27,573 nucleotides of DNA from CBDHHC01 sp050633205. Its GTDB lineage: Bacteria > Pseudomonadota > Alphaproteobacteria > Rhizobiales > CBDHHC01. A program made the translations under genes and the position numbers. Every line of letters starts with the position of its first letter. The stretch's first letter is position 1. The notes beneath the pieces are model-generated. The model worked only from the letters and a program-made list of their open reading frames with translations, made no database searches and was not told the DNA's origin. The DNA is taken from NCBI GenBank assembly GCA_050633205.1, contig JBOEGA010000048.1, forward strand, positions 1-27,573. Reading direction: 5' to 3'. Below are positions 6,657 to 15,570 of the stretch, piece after piece.

Positions 6657-9239
6657 ATGGATAGCACCGCACAGGAATATGAGTGGTATCTTGCGCGAGA
6701 GGGGCAGCGATATGGCCCCATTGCAGATGATGACCTACATCAGCTCGTAGCCAAAGGACAGTTAAAACCTGAAGATCTGATATGGCGAAAAGGCTTCCCT
6801 GAATGGGTTGAGGCCAGAACCGTAGCCGGGCTTTTGCCTGAGGAGGAGAATATCAGACCAGAGCCTGTGTCTTCATCTGAGATACAGGAGAACCATTATA
6901 GCGGTATAGACCATAGCCCGAATGACACCTATAATAATCAATCATTTCAGTCAGATACCGAGCTGAAAGTAGAGCCTGTTTTTGACCGACCCGGCTCAGG
7001 AGATGAAATGGTCGTTGCCAACCAGCAGGTCTATGGTCAGGAAGAGCAATTACCACGACGCAGGAAAAGTTTTGCCCGACGCTTCTTCAGTTTCATGCTG
7101 TTTATGCTAATTATTGGTGGCATTGCTGTTTTTGCGCTTCCACCTATTATTCCGGCAGACTTTATAAGAGAGCATATTGCCAGAATTGTTAAAGAACAGA
7201 CTGGCCGGACATTGACTGTTCGGGGAAAAAGCTCATTCTCTCTTGTGCCCAATATTGGCATGAGGATGCATGATGTTTCCATTTCCAACCCTCCTGGGAT
7301 GCCTGGTGAACCTGTTATACAGATGAAATCATTCGAGGTTCAGCTGAAGTTTCTACCACTTCTGGAACGTAAGATTGAAGTTCAGAGATTTATTCTAACC
7401 AAGCCGAAGGTGTCCCTGAAGGTTGATGGGCAAGGGCAAAGTAACTGGAATTTTGCGCAGGCAGCATCAAACAACAGACAAACAGCCTTATTACCTACAA
7501 AGCAGGACCATGCCCCGGTGGAGGCTGGCCTCCTGACTGCATTAAAGGAGGTAATCGCGGGACCTGAACTTTTAAAAGCTCAGGCAGCTTCGGATTCTTC
7601 CTATCCTTTACTTCAGGATATAAAGCTTCGCGAGATAAAAGTTAAAGACGGAACTGTAGCCTATTATGATGAGAAATCAGGTTTCTCTGATAAGTTTGAA
7701 AATATTGATGGTACAGTATCACTTCCGTCAAAAACCACTTCGATGAATATAACCGGCACCGGGCAATGGCGCGCGGAAGAAGTGAGTTACCTTTTAAGTC
7801 TGGCTTCTCCATTCTCTATGATTGAAGGGGAGAAAGTTCCTTATAACCTGACAGTAAAATCAAAATATTTCTCTACGCTGCTTCGAGGAGAGATGTCCTG
7901 GGCAGGTGGTATATATCTCACCGGTGTCAGTGAGTTGCAGGTTCGCTCATTACGAAGGCTGGCCAAATGGTTAAGCCACGAAATAGCGCCAGGTTCGGGA
8001 ATGGAAGCATTCTCAGTAATTGGAGATTTTACAGCTCAATCCCAGCGGATTAATATTACGAATGCCTCAATTACACTGGATGATACGACTGCCAATGGTC
8101 AGGCGACTATCGTATTGTCCGGCAAAAGACCTTATGTGTCGGCAACACTGGCATCTGATACTGTTTACCTAAGCCCCTATTTCAGAGACGAGCCTATCAG
8201 TAAATCCAGCCTGCATGGCAGCCGCTTCCGTTTTGCAGGACAGACCGGTTCTACAGGGCAGTTTACGCAAATAAATCAGGACCAGGACGATAATACCCCT
8301 GTTCAGGAGATTGAAAGAGAACCGGTATCATCTGAAGATTCTGAGATATCAGCCAAACCAATCAATAACTTTGCTTCCAGTCTGCAGGTTTTTGATGCCG
8401 ACATTACTTTTAACGCCAAAAAAATCCTGTATGAAGAGCTTTTAATCGATAATAGCCAGATTGTTATGGAGGTTCGCAAAGGAAAGCTTGATGCCAAGAT
8501 CTCTGAAATGAATCTATATTCAGGAAAAGTCGGTGGAACATTCCTGATTTCAAGTGATGGCCCTCTGCCCCGGTTCTCTGCTGATCTTAAAATTTCTGAT
8601 GTGGTGTCACTCGATTTCCTTAAATCTCTTTACGGTTTCAGCTGGATATCAGGCAAGGCAGATATGGAAATAAAACTGTCTTCTTCCGGTCATTCGAGAA
8701 AGCAGATACTTTCTGAACTTGTTGGAAACAGCAAGGTTACCTTACTGAAAGGTGCTGTTGAAGGAATTGACATTACTGGCCGTGTACAGGACCTGCAAAA
8801 GGTTGCATCCCAGTCACTGGTTCCAAATTCCACCCAGCGCACTGAATTTGATGAGTTAAAAGCAACCTTCAAATTTAATCGGGGAATTGCGAGTAATAAG
8901 GACCTACTGCTCTCTGCTGACAACCTGAAGTTGAAAGGGCAAGGGGTTATAGACTTTTCCCGCGGGCTCATAGATTACCAGGTTGATACCAAAATTAATG
9001 GTAAAGACTCTGCTCAGGCAAAGAAAATGTCAGTGCCTATCCGTATTAAGGGCTCTATTGATGCTCCTCGCATTAAGCTTGACGTCAACGAAACTATTGC
9101 CAAAAATAAAGATGCTATTGTACAAGGGCTGAATAATACGGCAATTAAAGACCCTGAAGAACAAACCGGGGCCATTCCAGATAAGCCTAAAAACTTTGAA
9201 GATATGATCAAAGGGGTGCTGGGCAAAAGCGGGAACTGA
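6657..9239 (+). CDS. GYF_2-AsmA fusion membrane protein
   Basis: The product is about 860 residues. Residues 8-60 are a GYF_2 (DUF4339) domain: YEWYLAREGQRYGPI, then LVAKGQLKPEDLIWRKGFPEW. A 75-residue low-complexity linker leads to an Arg/Lys stretch (RRRKSFARR) and one membrane helix (about residues 143-163), ending FALPPIIP. The rest is periplasmic: an N-terminal AsmA region (GRTLTVRGKSSFSLVPNIGMR) and an AsmA_2 region near the end (SRGLIDYQVDTKING). AsmA-like proteins carry or organise phospholipid between membranes. ATG 6621 is an alternative start, but the recognisable domain begins after ATG 6657. The GYF_2 part would lie in the cytoplasm and bind a protein partner; that role is inferred. 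Confidence 0.85.
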   Translation: MDSTAQEYEWYLAREGQRYGPIADDDLHQLVAKGQLKPEDLIWRKGFPEWVEARTVAGLLPEEENIRPEPVSSSEIQENHYSGIDHSPNDTYNNQSFQSDTELKVEPVFDRPGSGDEMVVANQQVYGQEEQLPRRRKSFARRFFSFMLFMLIIGGIAVFALPPIIPADFIREHIARIVKEQTGRTLTVRGKSSFSLVPNIGMRMHDVSISNPPGMPGEPVIQMKSFEVQLKFLPLLERKIEVQRFILTKPKVSLKVDGQGQSNWNFAQAASNNRQTALLPTKQDHAPVEAGLLTALKEVIAGPELLKAQAASDSSYPLLQDIKLREIKVKDGTVAYYDEKSGFSDKFENIDGTVSLPSKTTSMNITGTGQWRAEEVSYLLSLASPFSMIEGEKVPYNLTVKSKYFSTLLRGEMSWAGGIYLTGVSELQVRSLRRLAKWLSHEIAPGSGMEAFSVIGDFTAQSQRINITNASITLDDTTANGQATIVLSGKRPYVSATLASDTVYLSPYFRDEPISKSSLHGSRFRFAGQTGSTGQFTQINQDQDDNTPVQEIEREPVSSEDSEISAKPINNFASSLQVFDADITFNAKKILYEELLIDNSQIVMEVRKGKLDAKISEMNLYSGKVGGTFLISSDGPLPRFSADLKISDVVSLDFLKSLYGFSWISGKADMEIKLSSSGHSRKQILSELVGNSKVTLLKGAVEGIDITGRVQDLQKVASQSLVPNSTQRTEFDELKATFKFNRGIASNKDLLLSADNLKLKGQGVIDFSRGLIDYQVDTKINGKDSAQAKKMSVPIRIKGSIDAPRIKLDVNETIAKNKDAIVQGLNNTAIKDPEEQTGAIPDKPKNFEDMIKGVLGKSGN

Positions 9240-9379
9240 TTCCGCCCCCATTTACTGATTCATCTCCCATTCAGTTTTAGCTTGCTTTAATGGCTATGCA
9301 GGTTATTCCTTTACGAGCTTCCACAAAGAGCCAATTTTAGTTTAACGATGCTGATGTAAACAGTCAGACTTTGTTTATA

Positions 9380-10771
9380 ATGAAAGCTGCGACGATGCCA
9401 GAATTAACGCCAGATACAGAAAATAGCGGGACTCCGCAGGCGACTATAACAGACCCTTCTCCGAAGGTGGGTATCGTCAGCCTTGGTTGCCCTAAAGCTC
9501 TGGTGGATTCGGAGCGGATAATTACCAAGCTCAGATCTGAAGGCTATCAGATATCAGGAGATTATAACGCTGCTGATGTTGTTCTGGTTAATACCTGCGG
9601 CTTTCTTGATACGGCAAAGCAGGAGTCTCTTGACGCGATTGGTGAAGCGATGGCGGAAAACGGGCAGGTTATCGTTACCGGTTGTCTTGGTGTTGAAGAA
9701 GACAGAATACGGGCAGAATATCCAAGTGTTCTGGCTGTAACAGGACCACAACAATATGAGCGTGTTGTCGAGGAGATTCATAAGGCTGCTCCACCGGCAC
9801 ATGACCCTTTTGTTGATCTTGTACCGCCAGAAGGAATAAAGCTCACCCCCAGACACTATGCATATCTTAAAATATCCGAGGGATGTAATCACAGCTGTTC
9901 ATTCTGCATTATCCCAAGCATGAGAGGGAAGCTAAAAAGCAGACCAGCTAATATGGTTATGGCTGAAGCGGAACATCTGGTTAAGGCCGGGGTGCAGGAG
10001 CTTCTTGTTATCAGTCAGGATACCAGCGCTTATGGTGTAGACCTGAAATTTGAAAGCAGCCGCTGGAAAGGGCAGGATGTATCTGCCCGCTTTAAAGACC
10101 TGTCGGAGGAACTTGGTAATCTTGGTGCCTGGGTACGCTTGCATTATGTTTACCCATACCCACATGTGGACGATGTTATTCCTTTGATGGCTGAGGGGGT
10201 AATTCTGCCATATCTGGATATTCCATTCCAGCATGCAAGCCCCGCAGTCCTGAAGAATATGAAACGACCTGCACATCAGGAGAAAACACTGCAAAGAATT
10301 CAGTCATGGCGGGAAATATGCCCGGACCTTGGCATACGTTCAACGTTTATTGTCGGCTTTCCTGGAGAAACTGAAGAAGACTTTCAGATGCTTCTTGACT
10401 GGATGAAAGAAGCTAAAATTAATCGCGCAGGTTGCTTCAAATACGAGGATGTGGAGGGTGCAACTTCCAACACTCTGGATGGACAGGTTCCACAGGAAGT
10501 AAAAGAAGAAAGATATGAGCGCTTTATGCTGGCGCAGCAGGAAGTCAGCAGAGAAATACTGGCAACACGGGTTGGCAAGACAATCGATGTTATTATTGAT
10601 GAAGTTGATGAGGAAGGCGCAATTGGCCGCTCCAAATGGGATGCACCCGAGATTGACGGAAACGTTTTCCTGAATGGAGAAACCTCACCAGCTCCAGGTG
10701 ATATTGTGCAGGTAAAAATACAACACTCGGATGAATATGATTTATGGGGAGAGCTTGTCCAGGACAGCTAA
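9380..10771 (+). CDS. rimO: Ribosomal protein S12 methylthiotransferase RimO
   Basis: A radical-SAM enzyme that adds a methylthio group to the beta carbon of a conserved Asp in ribosomal protein S12. The protein is about 463 residues, with the N-terminal MTTase domain (C37, C73 and C102 bind one 4Fe-4S cluster), the radical SAM motif C169-x3-C173-x2-C176 in GCNHSCSFCIIP, and a C-terminal TRAM domain (about 395-460). VSLGCPKALVDSE and the C-terminal pattern distinguish RimO from MiaB. TTG 9371, ATG 9380 and ATG 9395 are all possible starts with weak ribosome binding sites; I chose ATG 9380. Residues 1-25 are a poorly conserved extension. Confidence 0.95.
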   Translation: MKAATMPELTPDTENSGTPQATITDPSPKVGIVSLGCPKALVDSERIITKLRSEGYQISGDYNAADVVLVNTCGFLDTAKQESLDAIGEAMAENGQVIVTGCLGVEEDRIRAEYPSVLAVTGPQQYERVVEEIHKAAPPAHDPFVDLVPPEGIKLTPRHYAYLKISEGCNHSCSFCIIPSMRGKLKSRPANMVMAEAEHLVKAGVQELLVISQDTSAYGVDLKFESSRWKGQDVSARFKDLSEELGNLGAWVRLHYVYPYPHVDDVIPLMAEGVILPYLDIPFQHASPAVLKNMKRPAHQEKTLQRIQSWREICPDLGIRSTFIVGFPGETEEDFQMLLDWMKEAKINRAGCFKYEDVEGATSNTLDGQVPQEVKEERYERFMLAQQEVSREILATRVGKTIDVIIDEVDEEGAIGRSKWDAPEIDGNVFLNGETSPAPGDIVQVKIQHSDEYDLWGELVQDS

Positions 10772-11136
10772 AAGTGATGGTCACCTACTTAATAAAATAT
10801 CATCTGGAATACATGAACGATATAACAAAAAATATTTTTTCTATTATTTTCCGATATTTAGTTTGTCATGCCCTGACAGTAAAAAAGGATCGCACTGTTG
10901 CCTAATACACACTGAATAATTTAGAACCGCCGCAAATTTGCCCAAAAGAGATACAAAACAGAATGTGGTGAACGACTCGGGTACGTGAATATTCATTTGA
11001 GGGATGGGACGAGAAAACCGATGCAAGGTGAAACACACCTGGCACCGGGTATTAATTGTGCGCGCAGGCGATGCACCAATAAATTGCATGCGCAATAGTA
11101 TAAAACATTCAGACTCTTGAACTGGAGCTCATTATA
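10772..11136 (+). promoter_or_regulatory. Spacer upstream of opgG with a dyad next to a -10-like box
   Basis: This 365-bp spacer has no gene I can support. Near opgG, ATTGC-ATGC-GCAAT (11083-11096) is an inverted repeat directly followed by TATAAA (11099-11104), a -10-like element, so a regulator could bind in the promoter spacer. An imperfect partner (ATTGTGCGC) lies about 30 bp upstream. The -35 is unclear. A GGAG about 8 nt before ATG 11137 is the ribosome binding site of opgG. Confidence 0.3.
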
Positions 11137-12681
11137 ATGAAACGCAGAGAGTTTCTTTCATATACTGCACTTGGTGCAGCGGCCTATACACTCAGTAACG
11201 GAGCCAATGTGCTCGGCCTGTCTACCGCAGAAGCTGCCTCTCGCTCCAGGACTCCATTTTCAGAGCAGTGGTTGCAAACACATGCACTAAAGCTCGCGAA
11301 GCGTAAATATCAGAAACCGTCTACAAAGCTACCTGATAACTATAAAAAGATGAGCTATATCGAATACAGGGATATCAGGTTCAATCCTGCGAAATCGATC
11401 TGGAAAGATACGAACTCACCATTCCAGCTACAAATGTTCCATAATGGATTTTTGTACAAACATGATGTGGATGTTCACCTGATCGAACGCCAGAGTGCAA
11501 AACAGCTAAAGTACTCAACCAGTATGTTTACGTTTGGCAAGCATGTAAAACCTCCCAAACCAGTAAGCAAAGCAGGCTTCTCCGGTTTCAGAATTCATAC
11601 AGCAATCAATTCCAAAAAAATTCTTGATGAGTTTTGTCTGTTTCAGGGAGCCAGCTATTTCAGAGCTGTCGCTGCTGGTCAGGCCTATGGTCTCTCAGCA
11701 AGAGGACTTGCAATTAATACCGGGCAACCAGCTGGTGAGGAGTTCCCGATATTCCGCTCATTCTGGATTGAAACACCAACACGAAATGCAACCTCAATAA
11801 CAATTTATGCGCTGCTTGATACAGAAAGCGTTGTTGGCATTTATCGTTTTGTTATTACTCCAGGAAACAAAACCGTAATGGATGTTAAATCCACTCTCTA
11901 TCCAAGAAAGAAAATGGACTATGTCGGCATTGGTCCATTGACCAGCATGTTTATGCATGGACCTGGAAGCCGCAGGCGCTTTGATGATTTTCGCCCCCGG
12001 GTACATGATTCTGAGGGACTATGTATTCAGAATGGTAAAGATGAAATCATCTGGCGCCCTCTGGTCAATCCAAAGTCACTCCAGTTTTCCTCCTTTATGG
12101 ATGAAAACCCCAAAGGCTTTGGTCTTGTTCAGAGAACACGAAAATTTACTGACTATCAGGATCTTGAAGCTGATTACGAACAGAGACCAAGTTTATGGGT
12201 CAAACCGCAAGGTGACTGGGGCAGAGGGCAGGTGCATCTTATCGAGATTCCTACGTCTCAGGAAATACATGATAATATTGTTGCATTCTGGAAACCTGAG
12301 CAACCGCTTAAGCCCGGCCAGATTTATCAATATGATTATTCACTCATCTGGGGACGCGGCCCTGAAGTAAACACAGACAAAGCCTATATTGAACATACCA
12401 GACAGGGGAAAGGTTTTGATACAGACAAACGCCAGTTTGTTCTGGATTACAAGCTTCCTACTGGCGCTCCGCTACAGCTAGAGGAAAATATGAAGGCTGA
12501 AGTCACTGCAAATGGGGGAGTTATCAGCGATATTGTTTTACAATCGAATGACGAAGACGGTGGGGTTCGCCTGAACTTTAAATATGACCCTCAAAATGTA
12601 AAATATGCTGATCTCAGAAGCACGATAAAACAAAACGGCAAGACTATTTCAGAAGTCTGGGTCTATCGCTGGGAAACATGA
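11137..12681 (+). CDS. opgG: Periplasmic glucan biosynthesis protein OpgG/OpgD type
   Basis: A 514-residue exported protein of the MdoG family. It acts in the periplasm on osmoregulated periplasmic glucans; E. coli members OpgG and OpgD are now known as beta-1,2-glucan hydrolases (GH186). The N-terminus reads KRREFLS followed by a hydrophobic segment and an Ala-rich end (AEAAS), a twin-arginine leader as in OpgD. The family body starts about residue 60 (YIEYRDIRFNP) and runs to the end. The normal length is kept. A GGAG precedes the ATG. opgH follows after 55 bp, so this is the opgGH operon. The name opgG is by position and family; the Tat leader resembles OpgD more. Confidence 0.93.
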   Translation: MKRREFLSYTALGAAAYTLSNGANVLGLSTAEAASRSRTPFSEQWLQTHALKLAKRKYQKPSTKLPDNYKKMSYIEYRDIRFNPAKSIWKDTNSPFQLQMFHNGFLYKHDVDVHLIERQSAKQLKYSTSMFTFGKHVKPPKPVSKAGFSGFRIHTAINSKKILDEFCLFQGASYFRAVAAGQAYGLSARGLAINTGQPAGEEFPIFRSFWIETPTRNATSITIYALLDTESVVGIYRFVITPGNKTVMDVKSTLYPRKKMDYVGIGPLTSMFMHGPGSRRRFDDFRPRVHDSEGLCIQNGKDEIIWRPLVNPKSLQFSSFMDENPKGFGLVQRTRKFTDYQDLEADYEQRPSLWVKPQGDWGRGQVHLIEIPTSQEIHDNIVAFWKPEQPLKPGQIYQYDYSLIWGRGPEVNTDKAYIEHTRQGKGFDTDKRQFVLDYKLPTGAPLQLEENMKAEVTANGGVISDIVLQSNDEDGGVRLNFKYDPQNVKYADLRSTIKQNGKTISEVWVYRWET

Positions 12682-12736
12682 TGATAGCATCCGCTGGCCC
12701 AGGTAAAATGAAAAATAATAACGATCATCACGAACG

Positions 12737-14875
12737 ATGGAGTTTGCAAAGATGATTACACAAAACCTGTGGGCGTTTGACAGCGCACTACGACAGCCTG
12801 TGACGAGAGACTGGACAGCAGCATGCCGGCGGATATTTGTATTCGGCGGCACTGTTATGCTGTCTCTGGCTCTCACATATTACTTTTACCAAATGTTGAG
12901 TCTGGGTGGAATGACGCTCCTTCAGTGGGGGCTTCTTCTTCTCTTTTGTATTAATGTTTTATGGCTCTCACTTTCTTTTATGACTGGCCTTTCGGGATTT
13001 CTAGTCAAGGTTCTCGGATTATCAACCTCTATCATAAGCGTCAGACCTTCGTCAGAAATCAAAAATGTTTCAGGGCGTACAGCGATATTAATACCGACAT
13101 ATAATGAAGGTCCTGACCGTATTTTCGGCACTGCTCTGGCTGTTAATCAGTCTCTGATTGATGAGGGTGTAACAGATAATTTTGATGTTTTTGTATTAAG
13201 CGATACTACTGATCCGGATATATGGGTGCAGGAAGAAACTGCCTTTTCAATTGCACGTGATCTGTTCACTGCCAACCGCAAGCTTCATTATCGCAGACGC
13301 AGGGTTAATACCGGGAAAAAAGCTGGTAATGTTGCTGAATGGGTAACAAAGAATGTTTCAAATTACGACCATATGATCGTGTTTGATGCAGATAGCCTGA
13401 TGACTGGTGATACTTTGATTTCTCTGGCTGATGCCATGGACAGCAACTCTGATGTTGCACTTATTCAAACCGTACCACAATGCATCAAACAGAAAACGGT
13501 TTTTGCCCGTATGCAGCAGTTTGCAGGACAGGTCTATGGCAAGATACTGTCTGTGGGTCTGGCATTCTGGCATCGCGGTGAAGGTAATTTCTGGGGGCAT
13601 AATGCGATCATAAGAGTTAAAGCATTTCACGATTGCTGTGGTTTGCCAACTCTTCCGGGTACTCCTCCATTTGGTGGCCCTATTCTCAGTCATGATTTTG
13701 TTGAAGCAGCACTGCTACGTCGCGCGGGATGGCGGGTCTGTATGGTACCAGAGCAAGGTGGTTCTTATGAAGAGAGCCCGCCTTCAATGCTTGATTTTGC
13801 TCAAAGAGACCGCCGCTGGTGTCAGGGTAATTTACAGCACTCAAGAGTACTTCCTGCAAAAGGGCTGCACTGGGTTAACCGCATACATCTGATGACAGGC
13901 ATTATGGCCTATATGTCGACCCTTGTATGGCTTATTTTTCTTGTAACCGGACTATTGATTACATTGCAGGCGCAATATTACGGACAGTCCTATTTTGCGG
14001 CAACACCTTCGCTATTTCCTGTATGGCCAAAACAGGACAGTGAGACTGCATTCACAATTCTTCTTGTTACTCTTGGCCTTTTGCTTGTACCGAAATTATT
14101 CGGCTATTTCACTGTTCTGTTTTCCTCATCAAAGCGTAAACAGTTTGGTGGTGCAATTCGCCTGACTGCCGGAGTACTTATTGAAACAATTATCTCATCT
14201 CTTCTCGCACCGATTATGATGCTTATGCAGTCCATGGCTATATTTGACATTCTGGCAGGCAGAGACAGCGGATGGAATGCACAAAGCCGTGAAGACGGCA
14301 GCATACCTGTTTCTCAGGTTTTATGGGCTCACCGTATTCATATGATTGTCGGCGTTGCTGCAGCATTCTTATGCTATTCGATTTCCATTCCACTTTTATT
14401 ATGGATGTCACCTTTACTGCTTGGGTTGATTTTGTCAGGCCCGTTATCAGTTATCACATCCCGCCGCAGTGTCGGTGAATGGTTTATGGCTCTGAAAATT
14501 TTTGCAATACCTGAGGAACTTAAAGAACCTGCTATTGTCAGTGATGCGGAAAAGTTCCGTGATATTATTGCAAAGAGCGTTACATGCGACGAAGCGCTGT
14601 CCAGCCTGGCAACGAATCCGGAGCTTTATGATCTGCACCATACTCTTCTGGGCAAACAGGATAATGTTTCACTGAGAGAGATCAATGTGGACCTTGCTCT
14701 GGCACGAGCCAAACTGGAAGCAGCCTCCAGCCTTGCCGAGCTTATTGCGCATTTAACACCAAAAGAAAAAACTGCATTACTGTCTGACCTGCGTTCCATA
14801 AGGCAACTTCAGACTTATTTTACGCAAGTCGCACTGAGCCATGACCTTCCACAGAAAGCTCAGATGCAGGGGTAA
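12737..14875 (+). CDS. opgH: Glucan glucosyltransferase OpgH
   Basis: A 712-residue inner-membrane GT2 enzyme that makes the linear beta-1,2-glucan backbone from UDP-glucose. Two membrane segments lie at about 33-55 and 60-92. The catalytic domain has ILIPTYNEGP (117-126), the DAD motif at 217-219, SHDFVEA (318-324) with the likely catalytic base, and QRDRRW (356-361). Several membrane segments follow from 385 to 580. The cytosolic N-terminus is only about 30 residues, much shorter than in E. coli OpgH (847 residues), whose extended N-terminus binds FtsZ. ATG 12752 is an alternative start with a better-spaced GGAG. Confidence 0.95.
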   Translation: MEFAKMITQNLWAFDSALRQPVTRDWTAACRRIFVFGGTVMLSLALTYYFYQMLSLGGMTLLQWGLLLLFCINVLWLSLSFMTGLSGFLVKVLGLSTSIISVRPSSEIKNVSGRTAILIPTYNEGPDRIFGTALAVNQSLIDEGVTDNFDVFVLSDTTDPDIWVQEETAFSIARDLFTANRKLHYRRRRVNTGKKAGNVAEWVTKNVSNYDHMIVFDADSLMTGDTLISLADAMDSNSDVALIQTVPQCIKQKTVFARMQQFAGQVYGKILSVGLAFWHRGEGNFWGHNAIIRVKAFHDCCGLPTLPGTPPFGGPILSHDFVEAALLRRAGWRVCMVPEQGGSYEESPPSMLDFAQRDRRWCQGNLQHSRVLPAKGLHWVNRIHLMTGIMAYMSTLVWLIFLVTGLLITLQAQYYGQSYFAATPSLFPVWPKQDSETAFTILLVTLGLLLVPKLFGYFTVLFSSSKRKQFGGAIRLTAGVLIETIISSLLAPIMMLMQSMAIFDILAGRDSGWNAQSREDGSIPVSQVLWAHRIHMIVGVAAAFLCYSISIPLLLWMSPLLLGLILSGPLSVITSRRSVGEWFMALKIFAIPEELKEPAIVSDAEKFRDIIAKSVTCDEALSSLATNPELYDLHHTLLGKQDNVSLREINVDLALARAKLEAASSLAELIAHLTPKEKTALLSDLRSIRQLQTYFTQVALSHDLPQKAQMQG

Positions 14876-14895
14876 AAGCAAGTTTACCTTGCTTT
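14875..14895. terminator. Small hairpin spanning convergent gene ends
   Basis: AAAGCAAG-TTTAC-CTTGCTTT has an 8-bp stem with a 5-nt loop. On the minus strand it is followed by a short T-run and overlaps the oxidoreductase stop codon, so it may terminate that gene. The T-run partly pairs in the stem, so the call is moderate. Confidence 0.4.
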
Positions 14896-15468
14896 GATAC
14901 CAAGCTGCCTGATTTTATAGATCCAACCTTTTCTGGTTGGATCTTTTGCGGCCTCAACACTTCCCAGAATAGTGCTTCGCACTGGGGATATTCCTATAAA
15001 TTTAAGAATATTTCTTTCAAGTGCCTTCAGGCTATGAGCGAAAAAGAACCATTTGTAGATAAAGCCCGGCATTCCCATTGTTACTATTACTCTTGCTGAC
15101 CGACCTTGCAGGCGTCCTTTGGGAAAGCCTCCCTTTATATCCTGAAAGGCAAATCCTGGCCGTGCGATCTGCTCAAGAAATCCCTTGAGTAATGCGGGCA
15201 TTGTTCCCAGCCATAAGGGATATATAATAACGATATGTTCTGCCCATTCTATACTGTTCTGAGCCTGCTTTATTTCGTCAGGAGCATCACCTTTTTTATA
15301 ATCAGCCGGGCTTGTAATCAGGGGAAACTGTAATTCAGATATATTGATCTGTTTAACTTCATGTCCTGCTTCCAATGCACCTTCCATATATGACTGAGAC
15401 AGCGCATGGCAATAACGACTGGCATCCCTATCCGGGTGTCCATTTATGATTGTAATCTTTTTTGGCAT
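14884..15468 (-). CDS. NAD(P)H-dependent flavin oxidoreductase (NQO1-like fold)
   Basis: About 194 residues of the flavodoxin-like quinone/NAD(P)H reductase group. The N-terminal beta strand and phosphate loop read KITIINGHPDRDASRY, and IEWAEHIVIIYPLWLGTMPALLKGFLEQ is the classical FMN/FAD-side segment, followed by GRSARVIVTMGMPGF. It is cytoplasmic. ATG 15486 is possible, but AGAGGTGGG lies just before ATG 15468, which I choose. The 3' end overlaps the opgH terminator hairpin on the opposite strand. The substrate is unknown; the family ranges from quinones to drug-like compounds. Confidence 0.88.
   Translation of the reverse strand: MPKKITIINGHPDRDASRYCHALSQSYMEGALEAGHEVKQINISELQFPLITSPADYKKGDAPDEIKQAQNSIEWAEHIVIIYPLWLGTMPALLKGFLEQIARPGFAFQDIKGGFPKGRLQGRSARVIVTMGMPGFIYKWFFFAHSLKALERNILKFIGISPVRSTILGSVEAAKDPTRKGWIYKIRQLGIKAR
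14919..14947 (+). terminator. Intrinsic terminator of opgGH inside the convergent gene
   Basis: AGATCCAACC-TTTTCT-GGTTGGATCT is a perfect 10-bp stem with a 6-nt loop, followed by TTT. It lies 44 bp after the opgH stop, on the strand of opgGH, but falls within the coding sequence of the minus-strand oxidoreductase. The coding constraint appears to be met. Confidence 0.7.
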
Positions 15469-15570
15469 ATTCCCACCTCTGATCATTACAGGTGAGTAAG
15501 TATTGCATGGAGGCAGGAGGAGAACTTTGATTCAGCTCAACTTTCCCGGATAGCATTCGGGGAAGGTTTC

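Noticed and set aside
10844..11095. An 83-codon minus-strand ORF in the rimO-opgG spacer
   Set aside because: No ribosome binding site or recognisable sequence, and its composition is not like the neighbouring genes. The region fits better as an upstream control region.
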